The translations under genes were made by a program, and so were the position numbers. Of a stretch of DNA of 11,379 nt, positions 1 through 7,968 are shown one piece after another. Every line of letters begins with the position of its first letter. Position 1 is the first letter of the stretch. The DNA comes from Burkholderiales bacterium (GTDB taxonomy: Bacteria > Pseudomonadota > Gammaproteobacteria > Burkholderiales > Burkholderiaceae): contig CANFNO010000040.1 in assembly GCA_947447845.1 (NCBI GenBank), positions 1 through 11,379 on the forward strand, read 5' to 3'. Under the pieces are notes generated by a model. That model did no database searches. It worked only from the letters and a program-made list of their open reading frames with translations, and was not told where the DNA came from.

Positions 1-810
1 ACCTTGGCGCTGGCTTTGCCCGAAGCTGATCCGGCCTGGTTAGAACCCTTCTCTCAGGGCTTGCTGGCCTTGGCCGACCTGCATGGCTGCGAACTTGTTG
101 GCGGCGACACCACCCGGGGCCCACTGAATATCTGCATCACGGTATTTGGTGAAGTTCCCAAGGGCCAAGCCCTGCTGCGCAGCGGAGCACAACCCGGCGA
201 CGACATCTATGTCAGCGGCACGCTGGGCGATGCCAGCCTGGCGTTGGCACACATGCTGCAGGAACGCAATTGCAAGGACGGCGTTCAGGCTGTCGTCGAG
301 GAAAACACCCAAGCAAGGCAACCCCAATTGCCAACGGCCGATCTGGCAAAAGCCCGCCGGAGGCTGGAATGGCCTACGCCCCGGGTGGCGCTTGGGATAG
401 CGTTGCGGGGGGTGGCCACTGCCGCAGCCGATATCAGCGATGGCCTGCTGGGCGACCTGGGCCACATCATGGAGCGCTCTGGCGTGGGCGCTACATTGGA
501 CGCGGCGTTGGCCTTTGACCTGCTGGGTGTACACCACTATTCAGAGCAAACGGCTGCGCTGCTGGCACGCCCGGAAATGCGCAGTGCCTTACTGCAGCAT
601 GTGCTGAGCGGTGGTGACGATTACGAACTGGTGTTTACCGCGGCACCGGCACAGCGCCCTGCAGTGCAGGCAGCCGCGCTGGCCAGCAACACCCCGATAT
701 CGCGCATAGGACACATAGAAGGCACGTCTGGTCTGCGTTTGTTAGACCCGCAAGGCAAGCTTCTGGACCATCACTTCCGCTCCTTTGACCATTTCAGCGG
801 CCCGGTTTAA
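1..810 (+). CDS. thiL: Thiamine-monophosphate kinase ThiL, 5'-truncated by window edge
   Basis: ThiL phosphorylates thiamine monophosphate with ATP to make thiamine diphosphate, the last step of cofactor synthesis, in the cytoplasm. The frame is open from base 1 and ends at TAA 808-810, giving 269 codons; a full ThiL has roughly 320-345 residues, so about 60-70 N-terminal residues lie outside. Visible AIR-synthase/ThiL-fold motifs are VGGDTTRG near residue 33, the PGDDIYVSGTLGDASLAL block near 65-82, ADISDGLLGDLGHI near 143, and LSGGDDYELVFTAAP near 203-217. These Asp- and Gly-rich segments bind Mg-ATP and substrate in the family. In many proteobacteria pgpA follows directly; here the next plus-strand gene is a cytochrome 2.4 kb away and pgpA lies 8.3 kb away. 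The gene converges on the histidine kinase with only 14 bp between stop codons, and I see no convincing terminator there. Identification is firm; the true start is not visible. Confidence 0.96.
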   Translation, partial: TLALALPEADPAWLEPFSQGLLALADLHGCELVGGDTTRGPLNICITVFGEVPKGQALLRSGAQPGDDIYVSGTLGDASLALAHMLQERNCKDGVQAVVEENTQARQPQLPTADLAKARRRLEWPTPRVALGIALRGVATAAADISDGLLGDLGHIMERSGVGATLDAALAFDLLGVHHYSEQTAALLARPEMRSALLQHVLSGGDDYELVFTAAPAQRPAVQAAALASNTPISRIGHIEGTSGLRLLDPQGKLLDHHFRSFDHFSGPV

Positions 811-824
811 TACCGAAGAGCAAA

Positions 825-2300
825 TCAGCCGGGGTCTGCTGGCTGTGTCAGCGCGATGCATACCAAAGCGCAGGTGCCCACTTCGTTTGCGCCTGCTTGC
901 AGCCGGATGGTTGCACCATGAAGCGCTGCAATGCGCTGGCAAATAGCAAGTCCGAGTCCGGTGCCTGCCTGGTCTGCGTTGGCAACACGGTAGAAGCGCT
1001 CAAAAACTCGCTCGCGTAACTGCGGGGGAATCCCCGGCCCGTCATCCTCAACACGGAGGCAGATAGACCTATCTTCGCGACTGAGGTTCACCAGGATGTG
1101 CCCTCCCGACTGCGTGTAACGAATCGCGTTATCCACCAGATTGGAGATCAGCATGGAGACCATGTCTGCATTGCCCTGCAAGGGCGCAAGCCCTGGTTCC
1201 GCATGCAACTCCAGTGTCTGCCCGCGTTGCAAAGCCAAAGGAGCCAGGACCGCACAAACAGACTCCGCAACGTCCAGAAGATCGATGGCCTCAACCTCGG
1301 GCAAGGCCTGCTGCGGGTCCAACCGCGCCATGGTGAGCATCTGCCCGACCAAGCGAATGGCCCGCTCAATTCCGCGCTGAAGTTGTGCAACGGCATCCTG
1401 GCGATCGGCTTCGCCTTCTGCGGTTCTGACGAGATAGGCCTGCGCCTTAATGGCAGCCAGCGGCGTACGCAATTCATGCGCAGCATTGGCGGTAAAGCGC
1501 CGCTCGCCTTCCAGACTATTGCCCACGCGCTCCAACAAGTGGTTAAGCGCGCCAACCAGGGGGCGGACTTCGTTGGGCACTTGCGTCTCATCGAGCGGTG
1601 TCAGGCTGTCGGGCTTTCTTGACTCTATTTCCTGCGCCAATCGGCCCAAAGGCCACAGACCGCGACGAATGGATAACCAGATCAGAACCAGCAGCACCGG
1701 CAATCCCAGCCCGAGTGGACTGACCACCCGCAACGCAATATTGCGCACCAGACGATTTCGCAGGTCGTTGTCCTCAGACACGACAATGCGAAAGTCATGG
1801 TGCCGATCCCACACCGCGTAGTACTTCCAGGTCTGACCATCCACTTCTGTGGATTCGGACAGACCATCACGGGGCGTTAAGACTTCTTGCGGTGCATTGG
1901 CGGAGCGCAGAAGCAGCAGACCGTCCCGGCTCCAGACTTGATAGCGCAGACTCTTTTCGTATTGCGAATGCATGGCTTCAATAGAACCCACGACTACACC
2001 ACTGCCGACTGATCGCACCCTAGACAGGCGCTGTGGCAATTCTGGCCAGGTAGCAAAGACCACCCCTAGGTCCGGGGCTACGATGCTTGTCGGCACCGTG
2101 GTCATGTCTGCCTCATCGGGATCGGTGACGCGCAACAAAGCCAGTGCGGTCTGCGCCAAATGGGCATCAAAAAGTTCATAGACCTCGTCCACACTGTCGC
2201 GCACTGTTAACCAGGCAATACCCAGCGTGTAGACCACACTCACCGCGATCAGCCCAAACAGCAACCGCTGACTGAGTGATTGCCGCAACGAACTGATCAC
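825..2300 (-). CDS. Two-component sensor histidine kinase (QseC/TctE-like)
   Basis: This 491-residue membrane kinase should sense an envelope signal and phosphorylate the adjacent response regulator. TM1 is about residues 13-31 and TM2 about 193-210. They flank a periplasmic domain of roughly 160 residues that resembles the 2CSK_N sensor of the QseC/TctE group. A HAMP-like linker (about 211-260) leads to the H-box AAHELRTPLAAIKAQ, with the phospho-acceptor at His275. ATPase motifs follow: N box NLVDNAIRYT (from 387), G1 VEDDGPGIP (from 417), F box FERFYR (from 433) and G2 GTGLGLAI (from 446). All catalytic motifs look intact. The start is GTG (complement of 2298-2300), which overlaps the regulator's TGA as GTGA, so translation is probably coupled. 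I see no Cys pair, heme motif or other redox-sensing motif in the periplasmic part, so the signal is unknown. It most likely controls the divergent cytochrome operon; that link is inferred from position. Confidence 0.93.
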   Translation of the reverse strand: MISSLRQSLSQRLLFGLIAVSVVYTLGIAWLTVRDSVDEVYELFDAHLAQTALALLRVTDPDEADMTTVPTSIVAPDLGVVFATWPELPQRLSRVRSVGSGVVVGSIEAMHSQYEKSLRYQVWSRDGLLLLRSANAPQEVLTPRDGLSESTEVDGQTWKYYAVWDRHHDFRIVVSEDNDLRNRLVRNIALRVVSPLGLGLPVLLVLIWLSIRRGLWPLGRLAQEIESRKPDSLTPLDETQVPNEVRPLVGALNHLLERVGNSLEGERRFTANAAHELRTPLAAIKAQAYLVRTAEGEADRQDAVAQLQRGIERAIRLVGQMLTMARLDPQQALPEVEAIDLLDVAESVCAVLAPLALQRGQTLELHAEPGLAPLQGNADMVSMLISNLVDNAIRYTQSGGHILVNLSREDRSICLRVEDDGPGIPPQLRERVFERFYRVANADQAGTGLGLAICQRIAALHGATIRLQAGANEVGTCALVCIALTQPADPG

Positions 2301-2959
2301 GGGTTATCCCGGCTGATGGTGTAACCCACGCCGCGTACCGTCTTCAAAATGGACGAGCCCAGTTTGAGCCGCAGGTTGTGGATATGCACTTCGATGGCGT
2401 TGCTATCAACCCCATCTTTCCAGCCATACAAAGATTCTTCCAGTTGTGCGCGGGTGAGGATCCGGCCCGCGGCTTCCATCAGTGCGCGCAAGACCTTGAA
2501 CTCTCGATTGGTTAGCTTGATGGGCTCACCACCATGGGTCAGCGTGTGGGAATCCAAATCAAGTCGCAGCTCACCTACGCAAAGCGCACCACTGCTGCGC
2601 CCTGCTCTTCGCACCAATGCGCGCAAGCGAGCAACCAGTTCCTCCATCTCAGCGGTCTTACCCAAAAAATCGTCGGCACCACACTCCAGGCAAATCACCT
2701 TGTCGCGGGTGGTGTCAGTGGCCGTCAATATCAGGACCGGGATAGGGTTGTTGTTGGCGCGCAAGCTACGCACGACATCGGTACCGCTGATTTTGGGCAG
2801 CCCCACGTCCAACACCATGGCAACAAAGTCATGTGCGTCCAGGGCATCCAAAGCGGCCTTGCCGTCCTTGACCCACGTCACGTTGAATCCGGCTTTGCCT
2901 AGGGCGGCGCGCAAGCCCGCGCCCAATAGCGCGTCATCTTCTACAAGTAATAGTTGCAC
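2297..2959 (-). CDS. OmpR-family response regulator (QseB/PmrA-like)
   Basis: A 220-residue DNA-binding regulator with an N-terminal receiver (about 1-118) and a C-terminal winged helix (about 125-218). Receiver residues are in place: acidic pocket Glu7-Asp8-Asp9, phospho-acceptor Asp51 in VLDVGLPKISG, Thr79 in LILTAT, and Lys101. The winged helix shows LTNREFKVLRALM, the recognition-helix region SNAIEVHIHNLRLKL and the terminal VRGVGYTI typical of OmpR/PhoB proteins. Two oddities stand out: the usual Lys-Pro-Phe after the last strand is Lys-Thr-Ala (LGKTAEMEEL), and a CLEC Cys-x-x-Cys pair (Cys90, Cys93) sits just before GADDFL. The start is GTG (complement of 2957-2959), with no strong Shine-Dalgarno; an in-frame TTG nine bases upstream is possible but less likely. 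It is first in an operon with the kinase and diverges from the cytochrome operon across a region carrying CTTAAG repeats, a half-site resembling those of PmrA/QseB-type regulators. Confidence 0.94.
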   Translation of the reverse strand: MQLLLVEDDALLGAGLRAALGKAGFNVTWVKDGKAALDALDAHDFVAMVLDVGLPKISGTDVVRSLRANNNPIPVLILTATDTTRDKVICLECGADDFLGKTAEMEELVARLRALVRRAGRSSGALCVGELRLDLDSHTLTHGGEPIKLTNREFKVLRALMEAAGRILTRAQLEESLYGWKDGVDSNAIEVHIHNLRLKLGSSILKTVRGVGYTISRDNP

Positions 2960-3221
2960 GGTTTACCAACGTTCATTTCAAGCAGCAATCTACCTATTTA
3001 TCTTGAAGGCGATTGTTACTTTGACGGCCCGAAATCACCAGAGGAAAAACCCGCCATCCTTAAGACAATTCTTAAGTCCTTTCTTAAGAAGTCCTCAGAT
3101 TCAATTCAAGTTCCTAAGCCATTTCTCAGACCGGCTACGTACGCTGCACCCTGAAGAGAAGACACGCATTCCCGCAATGAATGCGCCAGATAAATAACAC
3201 CAGGCTATAGGAATTTGAAGC
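2960..3221. promoter_or_regulatory. Divergent control region between regulator and cytochrome operon
   Basis: This 262-bp gene-free stretch separates the minus-strand regulator-kinase operon from the plus-strand decaheme cytochrome operon, so it should hold both promoters. It is clearly more AT-rich than the flanking genes. A weak candidate promoter for the regulator reads, on the minus strand, GTCAAA (complement of 3020-3025), 17 bp, then GATAAA (within the complement of 2996-3002); it matches consensus only partly. For the cytochrome direction I find no convincing -10/-35 pair downstream of the CTTAAG array, as expected for a promoter needing an activator. A tiny MNAPDK frame (3178-3198) ends just upstream of the cytochrome start and is probably chance. 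Confidence 0.7.
3059..3088. promoter_or_regulatory. Triple CTTAAG operator-like array, 12-bp period
   Basis: Perfect CTTAAG hexamers lie at 3059-3064, 3071-3076 and 3083-3088, each separated by 6 bp and so exactly 12 bp apart. The last two share an extended TTCTTAAG, and the third is centred in a 10-bp palindrome TTCTTAAGAA (3081-3090). AAGTCCT also repeats at 3074-3080 and 3089-3095, and a related CCTAAG lies at 3113-3118. OmpR-family regulators bind direct half-site repeats about one helical turn apart, and PmrA-like boxes use (C/T)TTAA-type half-sites. The array lies 134-163 bp upstream of the cytochrome start and 100-129 bp upstream of the regulator start, so it could serve either or both. 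Binding by the adjacent regulator is inference. Confidence 0.65.
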
Positions 3222-4217
3222 ATGGCAAAACACAAACCCCTTGCGTACCTGCGACAGTGCGCAGCCGTCCTGGCTACCGCTTTTCTCGCGCTGACGACGC
3301 AGACCGCCGTGGCCGAGACAGCGCCCGATCTGATGGCAAACGCGCGCTATGTCGGCGAGCAGCGCTGCGTGGAATGCCATGACACCGAAAAATCCCTTTT
3401 CGGCCATACCCAGCACGCCCGTGTGTTCCGGGAAAATCCACGCAACGATACGGAAAAATCTGTGTGCGAGGCCTGCCACGGCCCGGGCTCGCTGCACGTG
3501 GTGGACACCCATGACAAATCCAAGATCGTTGGATTTGACAAGGATTGGGAGACCCCGATCGAGCGGCAAAACGCACAGTGCCTGAACTGCCACAAGGGCG
3601 GGCAACGCCTGCACTGGCCGGGCTCCATCCATGCCACCAACAAGCTGGCCTGCTCTGATTGCCACAACCCCATGGCACGCTTCTCGGCCAACGGGCTGAT
3701 GAAGAAGGCAGGCATAACTGAGACCTGCCAAAGTTGCCACCAGCAGCAACGCGCCGAGTTCAAGAAAAAGTCGCACATGCCGGTGCCCGAAGGCAAGATG
3801 AGCTGCGTGGACTGCCACAACCCGCACGGCACCAGCGGTAAGAAATTGCTCAAGGCCGATTCGGTGAATGACCTGTGCTACACCTGCCACACCGAGAAGC
3901 GCGGCCCCTTCATCTGGGAGCATGCGCCAGTGCGTGAAAACTGCATGAACTGCCACAGCCCGCACGGCTCCAATCAGGACAAACTGCTGGTTCAGGCTCG
4001 CCCCATGCTGTGCCAGCAATGCCATAGCGGCCAGGGCAATATGGGACACCAGATGTTTGCTGGCAACACCTTACCCGGCGCCATGACAACCGGCCTGATC
4101 CCACCAACAAACAACGCCAGCGCCGGAAGCCGTCGAACCATCGGCCGCTCCTGCCAGAACTGCCACACCCAGATCCACGGAAGCAACAGCACCTCCGGTG
4201 CTCGCTTTCAGCGCTAA
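3222..4217 (+). CDS. mtrA: Periplasmic decaheme c-type cytochrome, MtrA/DmsE/PioA/MtoA family
   Basis: This 331-residue exported protein carries ten CXXCH heme sites, at residues 49-53, 82-86, 120-124, 144-148, 169-173, 195-199, 219-223, 241-245, 264-268 and 311-315. It should form the heme wire that sits inside the partner outer-membrane barrel and passes electrons between periplasm and cell surface. A Sec signal peptide ends near AVA (residue 31). The C-terminal GRSCQNCHTQIHGSN block and the long gap between hemes 9 and 10 are normal for MtrA-like proteins. Length fits the family. ATG 3222 has AGGAA at 3209-3213 with 8-bp spacing. The barrel gene follows 20 bp downstream. Without a DMSO-reductase subunit nearby, a DmsE role is unlikely; whether it works as MtrA (metal reduction) or as MtoA/PioA (Fe(II) oxidation) cannot be decided from the protein alone. 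The symbol names the family rather than a proven direction. Confidence 0.95.
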   Translation: MAKHKPLAYLRQCAAVLATAFLALTTQTAVAETAPDLMANARYVGEQRCVECHDTEKSLFGHTQHARVFRENPRNDTEKSVCEACHGPGSLHVVDTHDKSKIVGFDKDWETPIERQNAQCLNCHKGGQRLHWPGSIHATNKLACSDCHNPMARFSANGLMKKAGITETCQSCHQQQRAEFKKKSHMPVPEGKMSCVDCHNPHGTSGKKLLKADSVNDLCYTCHTEKRGPFIWEHAPVRENCMNCHSPHGSNQDKLLVQARPMLCQQCHSGQGNMGHQMFAGNTLPGAMTTGLIPPTNNASAGSRRTIGRSCQNCHTQIHGSNSTSGARFQR

Positions 4218-4237
4218 TTTGAATGCGGAGATTGCAT

Positions 4238-7200
4238 ATGAACCACATCACCATTCCCGGGATCCGTACTACAGCGGTGCATCCCCGATTGAAATTGCTT
4301 GTGCTGGGCATTGGCGCTGCATTGCTGCAATGGGCCGCTCCGTCGGTTTATGCGGACTCTGCGGTTGGCGTAGACATGGCCAATGGCAACGTGCTCAACC
4401 CGCCGGGTCGCTCTGCGGTTCCCCGCCCTCTGTCTGCCGAAGGCCTGGACACCGTACGCCGCTCTCCGAGCGGGCAGCTCTACGGCATACCGTATGACGT
4501 GACCGACGAAGTCAGCACCACGCAAGGGGGCTGGGAATACACCGGCGGCGTGGAGGCAGGCCTTTTGGGTGGCGATGCCAGCGCCAAGAACTCGCTGTAC
4601 CGGAAGTACAAGGATCTGGAAAACGGTCCCTACCTTAACTACTTTGAAGTAGAAGCCAACGATTCCAAGACCGCTCGCTACATGTCCGCGTTGGGCGGTG
4701 GCACGGGCCAAAGCGATCAGTTTTATGGATTTCAATATGGCCGCTACAACGACTGGAAGGTCAAGCTCTTCTACAGCGAAACCCTGCATGTATTTACGGA
4801 CAACTACAAGCAGTTGTACAACGGTACCGGGTCCGGCAATCTGACCTTGCCGGCTGGGCTTAAGCCCATGGGAGGTGCAACACCGATAACAAGCGGAACA
4901 TTTAACTCGGGCGCTTTAAACTACATCGGCGCAACATCCACTTGTAGTACGACGGCTCCGTGCTGGCGATACACCGGCGCAGACGGCATTGCAAAGACCT
5001 ATTCGAATGCAACTGCAGCTGCAGGCATCAACTGGACTGCAAGTGCCACAAATGGCGGCGCCGCTGTCTCGCCCAACTCAATCGCCGGCAGTATCAACAA
5101 CTATCTGAATTCGAACGGCGTGGAGGCCAACACCGAACTCAGCCTGGTGCGCCAAAAGGCCGGTGCCTCGGGCGAGATCAAGTTCACCGACAACTGGAAG
5201 GGCTATGCAAGCTACACCCAGGAGCAACGCAAAGGGGCCCGGCCCTTCGGCATGAACGAAAACAACTACACGGCAGAGATCCCAGAGCCGATTGACTATG
5301 TCTCACACGATTTTCTGGCTGGCGTCAGCTATGCAGACAGCCTGACGCAAGCCAACCTGCGGGCCTCGGCTTCACTGTTTCACAACAACATCAACACCCT
5401 GACGGTTGAGCAACCCTGGCTGTCTGCGGTGACGGGCGTGGGCGCCGCGCAAACCACCACCTTTGACCTGTATCCGGACAACCAGGCCTACAACATCAAG
5501 GGTGAGTTTGCCCGCAGCCTGCCGGACTTTTACAGAGGACGATTCACAGCTGTCGCCGCAATAGGCTCCTCCCTGCAGGACGACAAATTGCTGATGCCTG
5601 TCAGTGCCGCAGAGTCCGCACAGATCCGGGCCGGTATCGGTGGCTCCATCGTCCGCGGAATCAACAATCCGGGCTATGCGACAAACACACTGGACCTCTC
5701 AAACTGGGATGGCACGAATGGCCTGCCATTGAGCCAGAGCAGCGGCAAGCAGCGCATAGACACCCAACTGCTGAACGCCACCCTCTCGGTCAAACCCACC
5801 GATGACCTGACCGTCAAGGGCGACCTTCGCCAATTCGCCACCATGAACCAAGGTGGCTATATCGCCTACAACCCGCTTACCGGTCAATTCGGCCGCGGCT
5901 TTCGCAACTCCACCTCGTTTGACATGGTAGTTGGCAATTCGGATACGACGGGGACGGTGTTCAGGGGCTCACCCTGCTACGTGTTGCCCGGCTATCCCGT
6001 AGTACCGGGCTGCATCTTTAACGGTAACGCTGGCGCTGTGACGCAAGGGACAGGGACTGCTTCGACTAACAACCCCGCCAACATTCCCGTTTTCAGCCCG
6101 GCACGCAACACCACACAAACCAACTACGTGTTGTCGGGTGACTACGATCTGGGCCGGACCAGCAGCATCAACGGTGCGCTGGAACGCGAAGACTTTCACC
6201 GCACTTTCCGCGAACGCGAGAACACCTGGGAAGACAAGGTCAAGCTGGGCTATGTGAACCGGGGGTATGAACAAGCCACCCTGCGCATGTCTTATGAAGA
6301 TGGACGCCGCCGGGGCTCTGAATATGAATTCTGGCCCATTGACGACTTCGGCACCGGTCTGCCCGGGCTGGACTGGAACACCATCGTCGCCCAGTACCAA
6401 AAGACAGCGGCCGCCGCTCCGGGCTGGACTGTTTCACCCGCAAATATTGCCGGCTACTTGGCTCGCTACGCCTATGAATCACGCAAATACGACCAGGCGG
6501 ATCGCGACCAACAGATATTCAATGCGCGCCTGAATATTCTGGCAACCGATGACATTGATCTGGGTGTGTCGCTGCAAAACAAAGACATCGTCTATCCAAA
6601 CTCAGGATATGGCTTGGGCAAGGACCGTCTGAGTTCCATCAACCTGGAAGCTAACTACCAGCCCTCCAACGACAAGCAGTTCTACGGCTACTACAGCGCG
6701 CAGGAAGGCAGCAAGTCCATGAAGGCCAATGCGGGCACCAGCAACGCATTCGCCAATAACACCTGCATCCCCACCGGTGTTGGATTGACAACAGCGCAAA
6801 TGGAAATCCAATGCGCCCAACAAGTCTGGCTGGCGGCCTCCGCCTGGAATATGGACAGTGTGGACAAATCCGACCTCATTGGCGTGGGCTTCCAGACCAC
6901 CTTGGGCGGAAATCTGCGTTTGGGTGTCGACTACACCTACTCCAGCAGCACCAGTTCCGTCACCTACGGCTATGGAGCCAATGTGCTGAGCGCCGCGCAG
7001 ATCACCGCCGCGCAGGCCAACACTTTCTCGGATATGACGCTGATTCAGAACACCCTCACCCTGAACCTGCTGATTCCGATTCAAAAGAAGGCCACTGCAC
7101 GCGTCATGTACCGGCATGAAAGCGGATCGGTCAAAGACTGGCATTACACCGGCACGCCTTTGGGTGCCAGTGCTGCCGAAGGCAATGCCACCTTGATGCT

Positions 7201-7264
7201 AGACGCCGGTCCGCAGGACTATCACACCAATGTCTTCGGTGTGATGCTTCAGTTTCTCTTGTAA
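4238..7264 (+). CDS. mtrB: MtrB/PioB-family outer-membrane barrel, enlarged
   Basis: This is the barrel expected to sheath the decaheme cytochrome in the outer membrane. With ATG 4238 it has 1008 residues; GGAGA at 4227-4231 is well placed for that start, while an in-frame ATG at 4223 lacks a site and adds only five residues. A Sec signal peptide ends near VYA (residue 39). The mature chain has many alternating aromatic/polar strands, repeated acidic-aromatic turns such as DNWKGYASYTQEQRKGARPF, and ends in VMLQFLL, with Phe third from the end. MtrB of Shewanella has about 700 residues and PioB about 800, so this protein is clearly larger. Extra length seems to lie in Gly/Ser/Thr/Asn-rich stretches, notably residues 195-290. 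Its only six cysteines fall in three close pairs (236/242, 580/592, 843/859), consistent with disulfide-pinned surface loops. The N-terminal CXXC known from Shewanella MtrB is absent. Family assignment is strong from the neighbouring decaheme gene plus barrel features; strand count was not computed. Confidence 0.9.
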   Translation: MNHITIPGIRTTAVHPRLKLLVLGIGAALLQWAAPSVYADSAVGVDMANGNVLNPPGRSAVPRPLSAEGLDTVRRSPSGQLYGIPYDVTDEVSTTQGGWEYTGGVEAGLLGGDASAKNSLYRKYKDLENGPYLNYFEVEANDSKTARYMSALGGGTGQSDQFYGFQYGRYNDWKVKLFYSETLHVFTDNYKQLYNGTGSGNLTLPAGLKPMGGATPITSGTFNSGALNYIGATSTCSTTAPCWRYTGADGIAKTYSNATAAAGINWTASATNGGAAVSPNSIAGSINNYLNSNGVEANTELSLVRQKAGASGEIKFTDNWKGYASYTQEQRKGARPFGMNENNYTAEIPEPIDYVSHDFLAGVSYADSLTQANLRASASLFHNNINTLTVEQPWLSAVTGVGAAQTTTFDLYPDNQAYNIKGEFARSLPDFYRGRFTAVAAIGSSLQDDKLLMPVSAAESAQIRAGIGGSIVRGINNPGYATNTLDLSNWDGTNGLPLSQSSGKQRIDTQLLNATLSVKPTDDLTVKGDLRQFATMNQGGYIAYNPLTGQFGRGFRNSTSFDMVVGNSDTTGTVFRGSPCYVLPGYPVVPGCIFNGNAGAVTQGTGTASTNNPANIPVFSPARNTTQTNYVLSGDYDLGRTSSINGALEREDFHRTFRERENTWEDKVKLGYVNRGYEQATLRMSYEDGRRRGSEYEFWPIDDFGTGLPGLDWNTIVAQYQKTAAAAPGWTVSPANIAGYLARYAYESRKYDQADRDQQIFNARLNILATDDIDLGVSLQNKDIVYPNSGYGLGKDRLSSINLEANYQPSNDKQFYGYYSAQEGSKSMKANAGTSNAFANNTCIPTGVGLTTAQMEIQCAQQVWLAASAWNMDSVDKSDLIGVGFQTTLGGNLRLGVDYTYSSSTSSVTYGYGANVLSAAQITAAQANTFSDMTLIQNTLTLNLLIPIQKKATARVMYRHESGSVKDWHYTGTPLGASAAEGNATLMLDAGPQDYHTNVFGVMLQFLL

Positions 7265-7294
7265 CAGCAGTGCCCAAGCCGAAGGAACCGCACT

Positions 7295-7939
7295 ATGACT
7301 GAATATATTTATCGCTTCGCCACACTGCTGCTGCGCGGTCGCATGTCGCACTGTGTCAGTGCACTGACCCTGGGTCTGGCGCTTATCACCCCCGCCATCG
7401 CCCAGGACGCCCAAACCATGGCGACCACTGTCTGCGCGGCCTGCCACGGCCCGGATGGCAATAGCCTGGTGCCGATGTTCCCGAAGATCGCCGGACTGCA
7501 GGAAACCTACATCATCAAGCAGCTGCGCGACTTTCAGTCGGGACGGCGCAAGAGCGACATCATGGCGCCCGTGGTGTCCACACTCAAACCTGAAGACCTG
7601 GCACCTCTGGCGGTCTACTTCAGCCGACAAAAGCTCAAGCCTGGTGATGCGGGCGACAAAGCAGAGGCCTCCGTTGGCAAACTGCTGTACTTTGATGGCA
7701 ATGAAGAAACCGGCGTGCCGGCTTGCGTGGGCTGTCACCAACCTCAAGGTGCGGGTCAGGCCATTTACCCACGCATCGGTGGCCAGCATGCAACCTATGT
7801 TGCGCAGCAACTTCGGAACTTTGCCGCTGGCGAGCGCAGCAACGATGTCAGTCGTTTCATGCGCGTCGTGGCCAAGCGCATGAGTGAGGAAGAAATCCAA
7901 TCCGTGGCGGCCTATCTGGTCAGCCTCGATGCCAAGTAG
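7295..7939 (+). CDS. Cytochrome c4-like diheme protein 1
   Basis: An exported two-domain class I cytochrome of 214 residues, with hemes at CAACH (47-51) and CVGCH (144-148). Each domain ends in the c4-style Met-ligand region: Met90 in DIMAPVVSTLKPEDL and probably Met189 in RFMRVVAKRMSEEEI. The conserved YPRIGGQHATYVAQQLRNF block (from 158) is characteristic of cytochrome c4. The signal peptide has a long N-region and ends near AIA (residue 36). An internal ATG (MSHCVS, 7343) would give a more ordinary signal peptide, but ATG 7295 has GAAGGA at 7281-7286, so I keep it. The gene lies 30 bp after the barrel. Cytochrome c4 is a known periplasmic electron donor to terminal oxidases in beta- and gamma-proteobacteria; here it plausibly shuttles electrons between the decaheme conduit and an inner-membrane complex encoded elsewhere. 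The direction of flow is inference. Confidence 0.93.
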   Translation: MTEYIYRFATLLLRGRMSHCVSALTLGLALITPAIAQDAQTMATTVCAACHGPDGNSLVPMFPKIAGLQETYIIKQLRDFQSGRRKSDIMAPVVSTLKPEDLAPLAVYFSRQKLKPGDAGDKAEASVGKLLYFDGNEETGVPACVGCHQPQGAGQAIYPRIGGQHATYVAQQLRNFAAGERSNDVSRFMRVVAKRMSEEEIQSVAAYLVSLDAK

Positions 7940-7968
7940 CGTTCAGTCCACATGGAAAGCCAAAGCGT

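Noticed and set aside
803..815. Possible bidirectional terminator CGGT-TTAAT-ACCG
   Set aside because: Only a 4-bp stem and no U-tract; too weak to list as a terminator.
2349..3197. 282-codon plus-strand frame through the regulator gene and the control region
   Set aside because: It is antisense to the regulator, is Ser/Arg/Pro-rich without motifs, and would run over the operator-like array.
3135..4049. Long open frame on the minus strand (304 codons) opposite the decaheme gene
   Set aside because: It is the antisense mirror of a strongly supported cytochrome gene; its Ala/Val/His/Leu-rich sequence comes from the complement of GC-rich and CXXCH codons, and it lacks a domain or ribosome site.
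3222..7264. Interpretation as a DmsEF-type extracellular DMSO respiration conduit
   Set aside because: The decaheme family overlaps with DmsE, but no molybdopterin reductase or iron-sulfur subunit gene is present, and the partners are c-type diheme carriers.
7199..7900. 233-codon minus-strand frame opposite the first c4 gene
   Set aside because: Shadow of the c4 coding sequence; no recognisable motif or plausible start site.
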